64,000 nucleotides of DNA, taken from contig JAXDDX010000006.1 of assembly GCA_034670405.1 (NCBI GenBank), forward strand, positions 9,995,501 to 10,059,500, in the 5' to 3' direction. A model generated the notes under the pieces. The model searched no databases. It was not told where the DNA came from and saw only the letters and a list, made by a program, of their open reading frames with translations. Both the position numbers and the translations under genes were made by a program. The stretch is from Hoplostethus atlanticus (lineage: Eukaryota > Chordata > Actinopteri > Trachichthyiformes > Trachichthyidae). Shown in pieces: positions 11,501-23,500 of the stretch (within the stretch, counting starts at the first letter, position 1; each line of letters opens with the position of its first letter).

Positions 11501-13840
11501 GCAGGGGGTTTCGTTACAACACGAGACCACGGGCGAACCTTTTGGTGAAATGTTGTCCCACCTGAGAAGATTTATTCTTGTTCGATTTTAATTTAGAGCT
11601 GCAACACTGTTTCTGGAGACAGACAAACTATGACCCTAATAGTCAATATGTCCTTATTCCTTTAATATTTCTCAAATTAAAGTACAACTCATGTTTTTGG
11701 GACCCCCTCAAACCCTCTCAAGGCCCCCTATCACAGCAAGAGTGTAAAAATCATCACTAAGCCAGTCCTCATCCTTCAGAGTGAATTTAACACTTTCACA
11801 TAGTGAATTTAACACTTTTACTCACTCCAGAGCAGTATCAGCTCTATGAGTGAACAAACTGATGATTGTCACTGAGAGAGCAACTTTTGTTAACACTGGA
11901 AAACTTTGCCGTGTGGGAATTCAGTTTGGGGAGCGGCGCTGTAACGTACACTAGCCTGGCCTTGCACTTCACACCTTGAGGACACAAGAGAGGGGAGGCC
12001 TACACACTTCTCGCTGACTTCAGCATCTGGTGGACATGTGTAAACAGATGCTCTGCTGTGGCACAGAAAGTTCTCAGTCCTTCATTTCTGTACATGTAGA
12101 TGGCCCTTAAAATGACCTATGACCCTTAAAATGTTATCAATACCTATAGAGGCATGCAAGGACAATAAAATAAAGGAGAACGAGTTGGGTGCAACATGTC
12201 TCTCCCCTATGAGTATTTGGCATGCTGAGACATTACATAATGAAGAGCCTAGTATGATAGACTGCTTGTGTTTGTGGCCCCACTAAATTAGTCCCCCACT
12301 TGTAGAGCGAACCAGTGGGCAAGGAGAGGAGGGGGGGGGGCTGCAGTTCTCTGCCCACCCTTGTATTCATGAACCATGCGTGCCATCAGTCCTGAATGCC
12401 AGTGTCTGTGCCAGCTTTGTACCCATTGTGCTGAGGCTCATTCTGACCAACCAACTGCATCATCTACCCAAGAGAGCAGCAGAGAGAAGAGAGAGGTGAA
12501 AGATGCTCCGGGCTAACGCAAAGGATCACAAGATCTGAAACAGATGTGAAAGCTCAGGACCTGCTCATCCTGCTTGTGCTCCATCCACTTGGAGACCCAT
12601 CATAAGGAAGTGCCAGTTCACACGTTATCACCTAGTTACGAATGTGGAAAAATATTCTTGATATATACATAGATATAGGCTATAAGACTGTATAAGTCCA
12701 TACCATCAGAGTCAGAGCCATAACAGACACACAACTCTCCAATCAACACTGTCAACTCCAAATAATCACCACTGATTAACACCGGGGGTAACAGAATAGG
12801 GGGCAGCAGCAGGGAAGCGCTGCGACCGGACACTCACCGGTTCAAACTTCTATCACAGCAAAATTGTCGGTTGTGTTGCAGAAAAAATAAACTTTCAAAC
12901 CCTGAAAGAATCCAAACAACCGGCTTGAGCGATGAAATCAAAGTGGGTAAATGGCCCTCTAATGTCAGGAAGCAAGGCCTTCCATGACACATAGTGGAGA
13001 AATATTTCTCACCTTTTGTGTGGTTTCTGCAGTCACAGTTTCCATCCCAGCTTTAAGTGGCCGTCTTTTCCTTTTCCTCACTGCTGGACATGGTGGATCC
13101 TGTCCGAAGGGCACAGACTGCTCTGCCTCCGGCTGAAGAGGAGCAACTTGTTTCTCTTTGGGCTTTTTCTTTCTCTGAAAGGACATGATTCACCTAAAGC
13201 TTTATTCATACAATCACAACAGTGTTTTATCTGCCATTGAAGAGATGGGGTGGGTCAAACTGCTCTCAAAGACCTGACAGTCCACCTAAACCAACTTCAT
13301 CAATATGAGTTTCAGTGGATAGCTTGTAATACTGTTTCATCCTGTGGGAAACACTGAATCACAGTAATATAGTTTACACATAATCCAAAAATCCAGTGTT
13401 GATCAAGGCTCTGTTTTCAAGGCTGCTCTCTAATTGTAGACCTCACCAGCGGAAAACACTCTTTTGATATGTGGCGTGCTCTGGCTGGGCCGGACAAAGG
13501 CATCCTTATTCAGAGGGCATTGATTGAGATTAGTGCTGTCAGGTAAACAAATGGGGTTTTGTTTTTTCCCACTGTTTCCCTGGATTGAAATTCCCTGAAG
13601 AAGAGCACAGCCGCAACTTCAGAGTTTGGCTCCAAAGTGAGCTAGCCGCTATTTGAAACACCTACTCTCAGAAATGAGCAATAACAAAAAATGATGGTGG
13701 CACTTTTCAAAGGAGGTAACCTGAGTTCCTAGCTGACAAAGTATAAGGTCTACTTTTATAATATTGATCCTCTCTATTTTAGAGATGTTAAATGATAAAC
13801 TTCAGGTAATGATTTAATTCCAAAACAACACAAAGCAGGT

Positions 13841-13872
<32 letters not shown>

Positions 13873-16800
13873 TATTATTCCTTTGGACTGGAACTCTTCA
13901 TATATATTTATAATGGTTGATTTTGTTAGTCCACGTGGGCGGGTATCATGACCTGTCAATCATACAGTCATACAATCAGACCCAATGGGACCTGAGGCAT
14001 ACAACATATTGAAATGAATGATTGTATAGTCCATCATGTGACATTTTCATTGTCAAAAAAAGAACAAGCCTCTCATTCACCGAGTTGTGGAAAAACACAT
14101 GCAACCATAATGAAATCCTTCACATCTGAAGCCACGCTGTGACGGGTGGGGATGGGAGGTCAGTCGGTGGCAGAAACTCATTCCTCGCTCCGCTGTAACC
14201 TCCGACCCACACAGACAGAGCTCGGTCACGACGGGCACGGTGGCAGGAACCCCACCCCCCACACCCCCTCCACCCCCCACCAAGGGTCCCGGGTGCAGTT
14301 GCATTACATTGATCCAGCTCTCAACCCTAATGGACCTGCCGACCCCCTTCAGCTCCAGAAGCACTTTCTCTCTGCTGGTGATCGTCCTCACTGGTTGTAA
14401 ACAGTTGCAATATTCACATAGTCACTATTGGTTGTCATAATTTCAATACAAAATCCTGAACAACAAATGAGTAAGACAATGCAATAAGAACAATTATCTA
14501 TATAGTAATTTATTTTCCTATGTATTTCTTTCTGTATTCTCCCTCTATGATGACGAGGCTGTGTCAATCAAACACACGTGGGTGGAGTTTAACACACTAT
14601 TGCTTGGTCATTGTTCGATGTCTTACTTGGCTGAAAGAAAATAAAGAAAACATAACTTCCCAGTCAGGCTACGAGTTGGCCACTGCCAAGACGACAACTT
14701 GTGATATCAGATGCTTCTCCTGATGCTTTTCCCTGCTGAGATATAATAATCAATAACTTCAGTCTGCTGCTAGCTGTTCCCGACACAGACGTCGATCCCT
14801 TGGCTCTTGGGAATTTGGACACAACTGTGTCTGATTTCATACAAAGAAATACAGCACAGGAAGAAATACAGAAATAAAAAAATAATGAAATAAATGAGTA
14901 GGGAAAGAAAATTATTATTATTGTTTTGCTCATTTATTTTTTGAATTATGTTAACTTTTATTTTTCATTCATTGACAGATTTCTCTTTTTATTTTTTTAT
15001 TTCTTAATTGATTTATTTTTTAAATTATTTATTTATTCTATCCTCCATACATTAGGGTGGTGGATGTGTGCAGCTCTGTTCTCCAGAGAGACTGAGACAA
15101 CCAGCTTGTCTCTTCTCTCTGTCCATCCACTTGGTGCAGTCAAGGGAAATGACCCGTTGTTGGCCTGTAACTGGCACAGGGACAAAGGCTCCGGCTCACA
15201 CTGCACTGCAGCCATCTCAGAGAGCCTCTCAACCTTATCACACACAATGGCTGCACAGTGCCTCTCCACTGTATATCAACACTCACTAGCGGTGCCAAAA
15301 CACATTCTGCATGATCTCACTTGTAGAATACTTGGTCATGGCATTGAGGCCAGATGATGCTGCTGAGAGGTTGCTCTGCACAGACGGTATGGGAATGATA
15401 TGAACAACTTCCTCTGCAGGTGGTGGTGGTGGAAATAGAGGGGTGCACTATTCAGGAGACCCATCTTGCATCTTGTCAGGGAGCCCAAAACTCCTAGTAG
15501 CACCCCTGTTCATCTGACAATGTGTATACTTGTAAATCACATACATCCAAGGTTTAAAGGGGTGATAACTTTCCATTCCAGTACTTCTTCAACCAAATAA
15601 TTAAGGTGGTAATCTGCAAGATGCTCATTTTTTAAATTTATTTTGGCAACATGTGTGGTCACTACTGACTTTTTTTCTTGGACTTTCTCTTGATGAAGTT
15701 TGCATTTCTGTAGGTGGCGCTCTTTTCTTTGTCTGTGCAGCCATGGCGGCTATCGCTGCTCATGCTAACTTCAGTTTATTCCAAACAAACCGGAAAACGT
15801 AAAATGCATCGCTTCCACAAAGACCTACCGGACCCGGGTGTTTAGAACAGCAAATGTTAAAGCTTTCATGGGTACAGGTTGAATCACTACTGTGTTCTCT
15901 CAACTGGCAATACTGAGTAGCAAAATTGACATTTATTCATATGAAAATGCTGGTGATTAGACAGACAGTCTGAGAACCACCAATCTAAATGCTGCTAGCC
16001 AGCTTAAAGAAGTCATTGCCAGGGGGTTGTCAATTTAAAAGCTGTAACCCCAGTTTACAGGAGGCACTCCAGAGGGGAAATCCAAATGCTGCAAAGCCAG
16101 TTTACTGAAAGCTGACGGATTGAGCCCTGGTTCTGTAAGAGGTGCCAATCAAGACCAGATCCAGTAGTGATCAGAATCTGCCTCTAAAAACTGGTGGATA
16201 ATATGTTAAGTTTAGATTAAGATGCTGAAAGAAATTCAGTGTTGACAACGACTTCATTAATTGATTGATTAATTAATTATTGATATAGGAAAGTGTTAAT
16301 TCCCACAATGTGGCCCCCTTAAGGTAGAAGACATTATGTCAGAGGAGCATGAATGACAAAAATGGCATCAAACCCACTTCTGCATACAGTTGGAGTGACA
16401 ATGTCATCGGTTTTTAATTTGTGCCAGAAGTCTTCAGAGAGATCCGTGTGAGTTTCTGGAATTGATAATGTCTTAATTCTAATACCTATCAATCATATTC
16501 AGTGCTTAGCTCATGATTAGCTCAATATCATTAGTGGGCAGAACCAGAACCAGAGCCTGCAGGATCATGAAGGATCCTCACCACCCTAACAACGGACTGT
16601 TTCAGCTGCTGCGGTCAGGCAAGCGCCTCCGTAGTCACGCTGCCAAAACAGAGAGACTGAGACGGAGTTTCTTTCCTCAGGCCATCAGGACTGTGAACTC
16701 CGACCTCACCAGGGCCCCCACCAAGACACACACACTGCCCCTCTTATGCACACTCACACACACACACACACACACACTAAGGTAAAGACTACACATAATT

Positions 16801-18863
16801 TATAATTTATATTATATTATACATACAATTTCCCTTTTTTACTATATTTTTATAAAGTGCTCTTATTGTAAATATTGTGTTGTTTTTTATATAGAGCTCT
16901 TACTGTGACATTGTAAATATTGTGTTGGTTTTTTTATTGTAAACAGTGTGAACCTGTTATTTGCCCTTTGCACATTTCTGCTGAGCATTGCCACTTTACA
17001 TTTCACTGCACACCTCGTGTGTGTATGTGACAAATAAACTTCTTGAATCTTGAATCTTGAATCACTGGATGGGAACTTGAAATGTGCGTGAACAGCGACC
17101 CCTGAAGTCTACAAGAGGCATTGCAAGCTGTTACAAAGAGAATTAGCGTTATGTTATTATGATATTAAAAGCAGATTTCATCCTCACGCTCAGAAGACAC
17201 CACCTATGGCTACCCAGGGGGAGGATAACATAACATCATCATCATCAGTGTCTACCTGTGATTGATTTGCTCACCTGACTTGGAGCTTTTGATTTGGAGT
17301 GCTTCACCATAACTGTTGGAAAGAAAAAAAACAAACAAATATTATTTCAGCAGCCAGGAGCCAACCGCCTCTTCTCCCAAATACAAAACGTGACTCAAAG
17401 GTATGATAAGCACAGAATGTTACATCATCAATACAATGATATGTAATCAATTTGACAGTAAGGTGAACAGTGCAGCAGGTGACAGCACGGGCGATTTTAG
17501 ACCCATTTTGGCGGGGCGGGGCCTTCAGCGCGCGCGCCTGTGTGCCAGTCTGAGAGGCAGACAGCAGCACTACACAACTGACCTCGGATCAGATCAGCTA
17601 ATCCCAGAGAGTAGGTGAGTGGGACAGAGGTAGTAAACTTGAGAAATGCACACTCAATAGTGTATTACTGTAATAGATATTAAAAGGCATGTTACTCCCC
17701 TCTGTTATAGTTAGCTAACATTAGCTAGCTAGCTATAACACACACTAGCTTTGTAACTTGCTAGGTATAATGTTAAAAAAAATTAAAAAATTGCAGCTTA
17801 AATGTCAGCTTCTCTCATGATAGCCAAAAAGTACATACAACAAAGATAGCCTACAAATAAACCTGTTGCTCCATAGATGGATAGAAGAAAGTACCTGATG
17901 AAAAGCAGCAGAACCACAGAACATGTACAATCAGGCAAGACAGATGAGAGAGGAAATACATGTTCTGGTAGCTGTTGGCCTGCTAGTTTTACTCTACTTC
18001 AGTAAATTCAGTAAATAAAATGTAATTCATTCATTTAAAAATTCGGCACACGCTTTACACCCAACAAAATCACCCTCGTCTGAAACCTCGTGCTAAAGTC
18101 GCCCCTGGGTGACAGGTGGGTCCTGAGTCACTGTGAGCCACATGCTGCGAGTATTGACATGTTACCATGACTCTGTAAAACCACTGGAGCAAGGAAGGAG
18201 TCGATGAACCATGACACATCACATCATGTCAAATTTAAAACATGTCATTAAGCTCACAGGTTGGACCGCGGTGCAGCAGTCGGTAAAATGTAGTTTTACG
18301 TACTTGAGACGGGAAAGTACGCCTACGAAGGTTTGGAGCAACGTGCTAAAAATATCAGTTTTATTGTATGAGTATGAAAGACGCATTGTTTCCATTCAGA
18401 TAGTTAAAAGTACATTTAAACAGCAATCAGACCAGCGGCCAACCACAAACTGTAGTCAGAGCCAGCAGGACTTGGCCGTTTCTGGGAGAATGTGGAAAAA
18501 GGCAGTCTTGGAAAGCAAACCCTAACAATTTACAATTACCGGACTTGGGGGGAGAAAAAAAAAATGCATTTCCACTCAACGTTCCTCCAAAAGTGAGAGC
18601 AACTTCAAGTTAAACCTTCACAGTTAGCTGCACCACAGTCCAGTTCTTAGCCGTCGTCACGGGCCTCCAGAGACCTACGGGGAGGGATCGAGGGCCCACC
18701 TACCTGCCAGGTACCGGTCCATGGAGGGTGAGGAGCTTTGGTTCTGAGCATAACAGCAGAAGAAGAAGGTCCAGACCAGGAGGGTGGCCAGGACCAGGAG
18801 TAAGACCCAGAGGAGCCGGGCCACAGCTGGGTTGGTGAGGGCCCAGGCTGTCAGGGTATCCAT
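8567..18863 (-). CDS. Plakin-family N-terminus (plectin/dystonin type), partial
   Basis: Four minus-strand exons join in phase: 18704-18863, 17275-17312, 13013-13174 and 8567-8774. They give 189 codons, all with GT-AG borders. Exon 1 starts at an ATG and encodes a hydrophobic anchor at about residues 17-39, with a VWTFFFCCYA end, as in the membrane-type N-terminus of dystonin isoforms. Exons 2-3 are very basic (KHSKSK, RKKKPKEK, RKRKRRPLK). Exon 4 carries SEESSSDLSS, then GDTLPWNLPKH and VLDPAERAVIRIA, the segment that precedes the actin-binding domain in plectin and dystonin. IRIA is nearer plectin and LPKH nearer dystonin. The last exon ends in phase 1, as expected before DERD, but no exon with VQKKTFTKW was found down to base 1. 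The gene therefore either continues beyond the window or encodes a short form. Likely role: a membrane-tethered cytolinker. Plakin membership is confident; the exact orthologue is not. Confidence 0.75.
8842..9324. repeat. (ACAGG)n pentanucleotide array, about 480 bp
   Basis: Nearly continuous AGGAC pentamers with scattered variants (AAAACAGG, AAAGAACAGG, GGGCAGG). It lies in the plakin intron. On the gene's sense strand it reads CCTGT repeats and ends about 70 nt before the acceptor of the exon at 8567-8774. The Gly-Gln-Asp-Arg-Thr frame through it is spurious. Confidence 0.95.
9325..13012. other. Plakin intron between exons 4 and 3
   Basis: Mostly unique non-coding sequence, with poly(A) at about 10680-10700, a GC-rich block at 11000-11530 and a G-run near 12331-12340. 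The GC-rich block has CpGs and overlapping short minus frames and could be a CpG island or alternative first-exon region; this is inference only. No further plakin exon was recognised. Confidence 0.5.
13838..13878. repeat. (ATT)n microsatellite
   Basis: About 12 ATT units with one interruption (atatatt). It lies inside the plakin intron. Confidence 0.9.
15660..15985 (-). mobile_element. Dispersed element, copy B (inverted relative to 3147-3740)
   Basis: The reverse complement aligns with copy A: tttgctgttctaaacacccg, then gttagcatgagcagcgatag, then agagcgccacctacag. The outer edge on the minus strand reads ggtggttctcagactg, the likely terminal sequence. Copy B lacks part of copy A's interior. 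No coding capacity is visible. Confidence 0.55.
16513..17065 (+). mobile_element. LINE (L2/CR1/Rex-like) 3' end fragment
   Basis: The plus frame encodes a C-terminal reverse-transcriptase-type tail: KDPHHPNNGLFQLLRSGKR, then RLRRSFFPQAI and RTVNS. This resembles the 'DPSHP..LF.LLPSGRRYR...FFPQAI' end of L2-like non-LTR retrotransposons. A CA run interrupts it at about 16747-16777. The tail ends tgacaaataaacttcttgaa followed by three TTGAATC units, the usual 3' terminus of such LINEs. It is 5'-truncated and dead. It lies in the plakin gene, antisense to it. Confidence 0.75.
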
Positions 18864-19120
18864 GCTGAAGCCGGGTGACCAGACTACTTGTCACCAGTAG
18901 AGCCTAACTATCTGTCAGCCTGCTTCCCTGGGTCGGGCTGCAGCAGAGCTCATGAACGGGTTCCTGTGGGCCGGTTCTGTCCTCTCAGGCCCGCCAGAGC
19001 CTGCAGCAGCAGCAGGAAGAAGCAGCAGCAGCAGCAGCAACGACAACGGCAACCACAGATGGGTACCAGCTGTTCCAGAAGGAGCCTTCAGACCTCAGCC
19101 CACGTCAGCCTGGTGAGTAC

Positions 19121-19121
19121 G

Positions 19122-19153
<32 letters not shown>
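19121..19153. repeat. (GT)n microsatellite
   Basis: About 16 GT units in the spacer upstream of the plakin first exon. Confidence 0.9.
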
Positions 19154-19155
<2 letters not shown>

Positions 19156-19291
19156 GTTGCAATTTACTGAGTCCTGGAAAAGTGTGTGAGTGTGTGTGAG
19201 CCTAAGGAAAACAGTTCGGAGGAGTGGCTAGGAGCTGCAGCGCTTGAAATAACCGGCCGGCCACTCCCAAGATGAAGGAATCCTCATACAA

Positions 19292-19331
19292 TCACACACA
19301 CACACACGCACACACACACACACACACACAC
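19292..19331. repeat. (AC)n microsatellite
   Basis: About 19 AC units with one G interruption, in the same spacer. Confidence 0.9.
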
Positions 19332-20226
19332 TGCTGTAACACAAGAGGTACGGGGTGACTCAGAAATGCACCTGGGGTACTTTCCCCTCCCTACTTGAAC
19401 ACTTGCAAGCAGTAATTTGGGCATCAACTAACAGACAACCGCCAATCATTTTAAAGGTACGCTGGTATACGAGCTGCCTGTCATTCCTTTGAAGATGAAG
19501 GATCAAGGAGATCAAGGATCTCATGTTGACCTGGTTAAACCAGCAAACACATTTAGCTGTAGACAAAAAGACAGTAGACACATTTCAGACAGACAAAGGT
19601 GAGAAAGAGGAGATTGAAAGAGAGCTTGCTTTATTGGACCCAACTGGTATGAAGTACATCCTGATCCTGGTTGCATGTTATCATGTAACACAAGGGGAGT
19701 ATTGACATTCATGCTCTGTGGTGCAAGTCAGTATTTAGGAAGCAGGTGTGGTCGACAAAGCATTGACTCCTAAAACAGCAGACACACTTGAATGGACGTG
19801 GGTATATAAATAAATAATGGCCCAAGTGTGTGACTGATGCTGGTCCTGTCTCTTCCCAGTCACTGTCCCAATGCTTTCCATCATTTTTGGTTTCCATACC
19901 AACACCAGTATGACGTTTCCAAATTCTCCCCAAAACGACCTGCCTCTCCAAACCACGTCGAGGCGGGCTGCAGCCCAGGAGAACCAAATTAAGTTTGTTG
20001 GGTTTTATTTATCTACTTGCATCTTCATGCCTTCGCTTTAACGACAGATAATACAAAGAATAAACTCCAAGCTTGAGCTCAGTAGTGCAAACTGCAGCGT
20101 GGTAGAACTGGCAGGAATGTTCTGCAGGGTGGAAACATAAAAAATACAACAGTGCCATCTAGTGATGAGTTGTGAAATAGCAATAGCAAAGAAGTTAAAA
20201 TCGCATACAGGATGATATAAAGATGC

Positions 20227-20232
20227 TTTATT
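20227..20232 (-). terminator. Candidate polyadenylation signal of eif3e
   Basis: AATAAA on the minus strand (tttatt on plus), about 345 nt downstream of the eif3e stop codon. This is a plausible 3'-UTR length. No transcript evidence. Confidence 0.4.
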
Positions 20233-20575
20233 TTACCCTTTATGTGACATTTGTGATTAAAGGTCAGGACTGGGTCAGTCACCAGGAACTCAGAACTAAA
20301 ACAATGTGTTAAATGATGTCAAAACTGTAATACCAGACATCAATGTCCACTTAATGTAAAAATAAAAGTCCTACTGAATCTGCAGAAAACGTCACCCATG
20401 TACATGAGTAACAGCAACCTCATCAAAATCAACAAACCGAGCTGTTTCTTACTGGTAGGATTGTGTTTCTCAGACGGTAAAGATAAGATAGATAAATAAA
20501 TAAATCCAATATAAAGCCGTAATAATCTCCCGATAATATCCCGCCATCTTCATCCTCTTCTTCCTGATTCAGAGT

Positions 20576-23500
20576 TTAGGAGAAGCCATTGTCCTGAGCT
20601 GCCCAGTTTGGTGTCTGAGGGGAATAGAAAAAAAAAAAGCACCTGTTAGATCGTCTGGGCTCAAAATACACTACATGGCCAAAAGTACTGACAGGTGTAT
20701 AAAACCAAGCACACAGCCATGCAATCTCCATAGGACGGGCCGTACTGAAGAGCTCTGTGACTTTCCACGTGGCACTGTCATTTCCAACAGTTCGTCAAAT
20801 TCCTTGGTTTCTTCGATCGGTGTGGAAGAACTTGACTGGCCTGCACAGAGCCCCCGACCTCAACCCCATCCAACACCCTTTGGGATGAACTGGAGCGCTG
20901 ACTGCGAGCCAGGCCTCATCGCCCAACATCAGTACCCGACCCCACTAAAGCTCTTGTGGCTGAAAGGAGGCAAATCCCTGCAGCAATGTTCCAACATCGA
21001 GTGGAAAGACCTCCCAGAGACGAGTGGAGGCCGTTGGACCAACTCCACAATAATGCCCATGATTTTGGAATGAGACGTTGGACGAGCGGGTGTCCACATA
21101 CCTTTGGCCATGTAGTGAACATTATAAAGCAACAAATGAAATTAGATATCCACCAGTTAACAATAAATAAATAAATAAATAAATAAATAAAAACAAATTC
21201 AAAAATGGTACTTCATGGAGGACAGTAGGTAACGTAAGTCCTCTGCAGACAAAACACCTCAACAGACTACATGCTGTATTTCAGGGACGTTGAATGAGTC
21301 GACTTCAGGTGATGGGTTTTCCTCTGAACGGCATGTTGTGTTTTGGAAATTAACTCGAAATTAAATTAAAGTTGTCCACAGTGAAATTCATAATGGAATT
21401 ATTCATTGCAATCAGACATGCAAACACATCAGGGGTAGAAAGGTGACGAAAACCCAAACATGCATTATAGGGGAGAGGAAATCTTCACATTCATGCTTGA
21501 AAGTATTTCTAATCCAAGTATACTTTACATTTAGCATACACTACAATAAAACAAATCAATCAGTAGTCACAAGACGGGGGTGGGGGGGGGTTTCACATGT
21601 CCACCAGAGGGCAGCATCACTAAGGATAGTGGTTAAACACCTATGTAAACATGATGGGTGACGTGACATACCAGTTTTAACAAAAAGACCTTTTGATATT
21701 TGTATAAATTGATGCAATGCCAGAAAAATGCCTAGACTCTTTGATGAATTTGCACTGAAAACGAATCATCAACTAAAACCATCTTGGTCAACGAAGACCC
21801 TGCCGATTCACCTAATTCACTATTAGGTACAACCTTAAACTGGTAGTTATGGCTGCCAGCCGACCGTCTATCAGCCGATCATGACAGGCTTGATGAAGAT
21901 GATGGTTCTGATTCTGATGAGATGACGATGCTGCACTCCATCAGGTGAACGACGTTTTGGCTCTGAGCCTTCATCAGACCATCATCTTTTTCGACTCAAT
22001 CGGTTGAATGGTAACTAGGCAGATAACGTTATGGCATTTCCTCACAAGACCCTCTCAAACAGCAGATATTGTAGAAAGGTGATATGTTTGCATCCCTGTG
22101 GAGTACACGGGCGTCGGCGTACCTCGTTCCTGTTGCTGTGGGCCAGCTTCTTCTCAATGTTCATCGCCAACATCTGGCTGCGGAAGGACAGGCTCTTGGT
22201 CTTCTCGATCACCTGCTGGTATGGCGACACTGCGTTGTTGCCCATTACCACGTGACCCTGAGAGACAACGTCAAAGATTTGTGAAAACTGACTTTGAAGT
22301 ACCACAACAAAACCCGTTACATGGCGTTTAAGAAGCTTCACAACGATAGGACCCGCTAAAAACAATACACAAGGATCGCTAAGAAAATAACATTTCTAAG
22401 ATTCCTGAAAAACATTTTGGAGGTGATTTTCATCTGCCGACGGGAAAACAAACCAATTAAATAACATTACTACCATCCTGTAGTAGTCAAAGTGAAAGCA
22501 GCTCGGCTGAGAGATTTGAAGCTCATCCCGCTGGAGGTGGATCTCAGCGAATGCAGAGTCTCACCAGTTTAGAGTCGATCTTGGCGTCAAGTCTGGCGTT
22601 ACGGATGAGGTTGACGATCCACCTCTCCGCCTCTCAGGGCGTCATGTTGAGCTTGTCTGCCAGCATGCTGAGAGTAGAAAGGGAAGGAGGGGGAGGTGGT
22701 GGTGTGACTTCAGCTGAGTAAATAAAAGAGGAATTCATCACTTTCATTCACCCTCTTGAGGCAACTTTCACAGAGGCAGTACCTGATGCTGATACACTGG
22801 TGAATACGACAAAAGGTCTCGAAGATGAAGAGACGGGCGTTCTCAATGAAGTCCTCAAGACAGGCAACCAGAAAGAAGTCATTCACAAGAACCTGGAGGG
22901 GGAAAGAAAACTCAATGGTTATATTCACCAAGCATTCACACAGGGTATGGAGGAAATCAAGGAAATGCCAACAATGTTTTCCCACAGTTCTGGTTCATTA
23001 TTTTAAAACACTTTGTACTTTTTAACTAGCGTTTCTGTTACGAATGCTTTATGAAAGTTTTTGCTTTCATTTTGATTTGCTTTTATTTGGATTGTTTGAT
23101 CTTCAGCTTGCTTTTATTTATTTTAACTCTTTTATGCTACTGTTCTTTTATCTGTGGAGCACCTGCGTATAAAAACATGAAGTTATTACTATACGTTTTT
23201 GATACAGCCACTTCAATAATAATAATAATAATAAAATCAGAGTTGAGTGTGTGGCCACGCTGTAAAATTGAATGAATCAGAACGGCTTTATTGGCACGAC
23301 GAGTCTACTTGTGTTGCCAAAGCACTCATGGATATTAATACTTGGGCTTGGGTGTTTTCCCTCGCCTGTCTGGCTGCATGGTTTTCAGTCCAGCCTCACG
23401 TTAGAGGTCAAGGTCAACACTATCCAACCTCACAATCTACAGTGATCACCTCCATGCAGCCTTGTGTTCGTTTCCTAATGGGGGTTTTGTCATCCAGGTT

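Larger units (their letters stand above)
13175..17274. other. Plakin intron between exons 3 and 2
   Basis: Holds the dispersed element copy B (15660-15985), the LINE 3' end (16513-17065), an ATT microsatellite and AT-rich unique DNA. The interval 14140-14400 has C-rich tracts (ccccacaccccctccacccc). No exon recognised. Confidence 0.6.
18864..20575. other. Spacer between plakin start and eif3e stop
   Basis: Only about 1.7 kb separates the eif3e stop codon from the plakin ATG; both genes are on the minus strand, with eif3e upstream in gene sense. The plakin promoter must lie here or overlap the eif3e 3' end. It contains GCA/CAG-rich sequence (18995-19050), a GT run (19121-19153) and an AC run (19292-19331). 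Confidence 0.6.

Noticed and set aside
22634-22636. Selenocysteine reading of the eif3e TGA
   Set aside because: eIF3e is not a selenoprotein, the family has Glu here, and I see no reason to expect a SECIS element.
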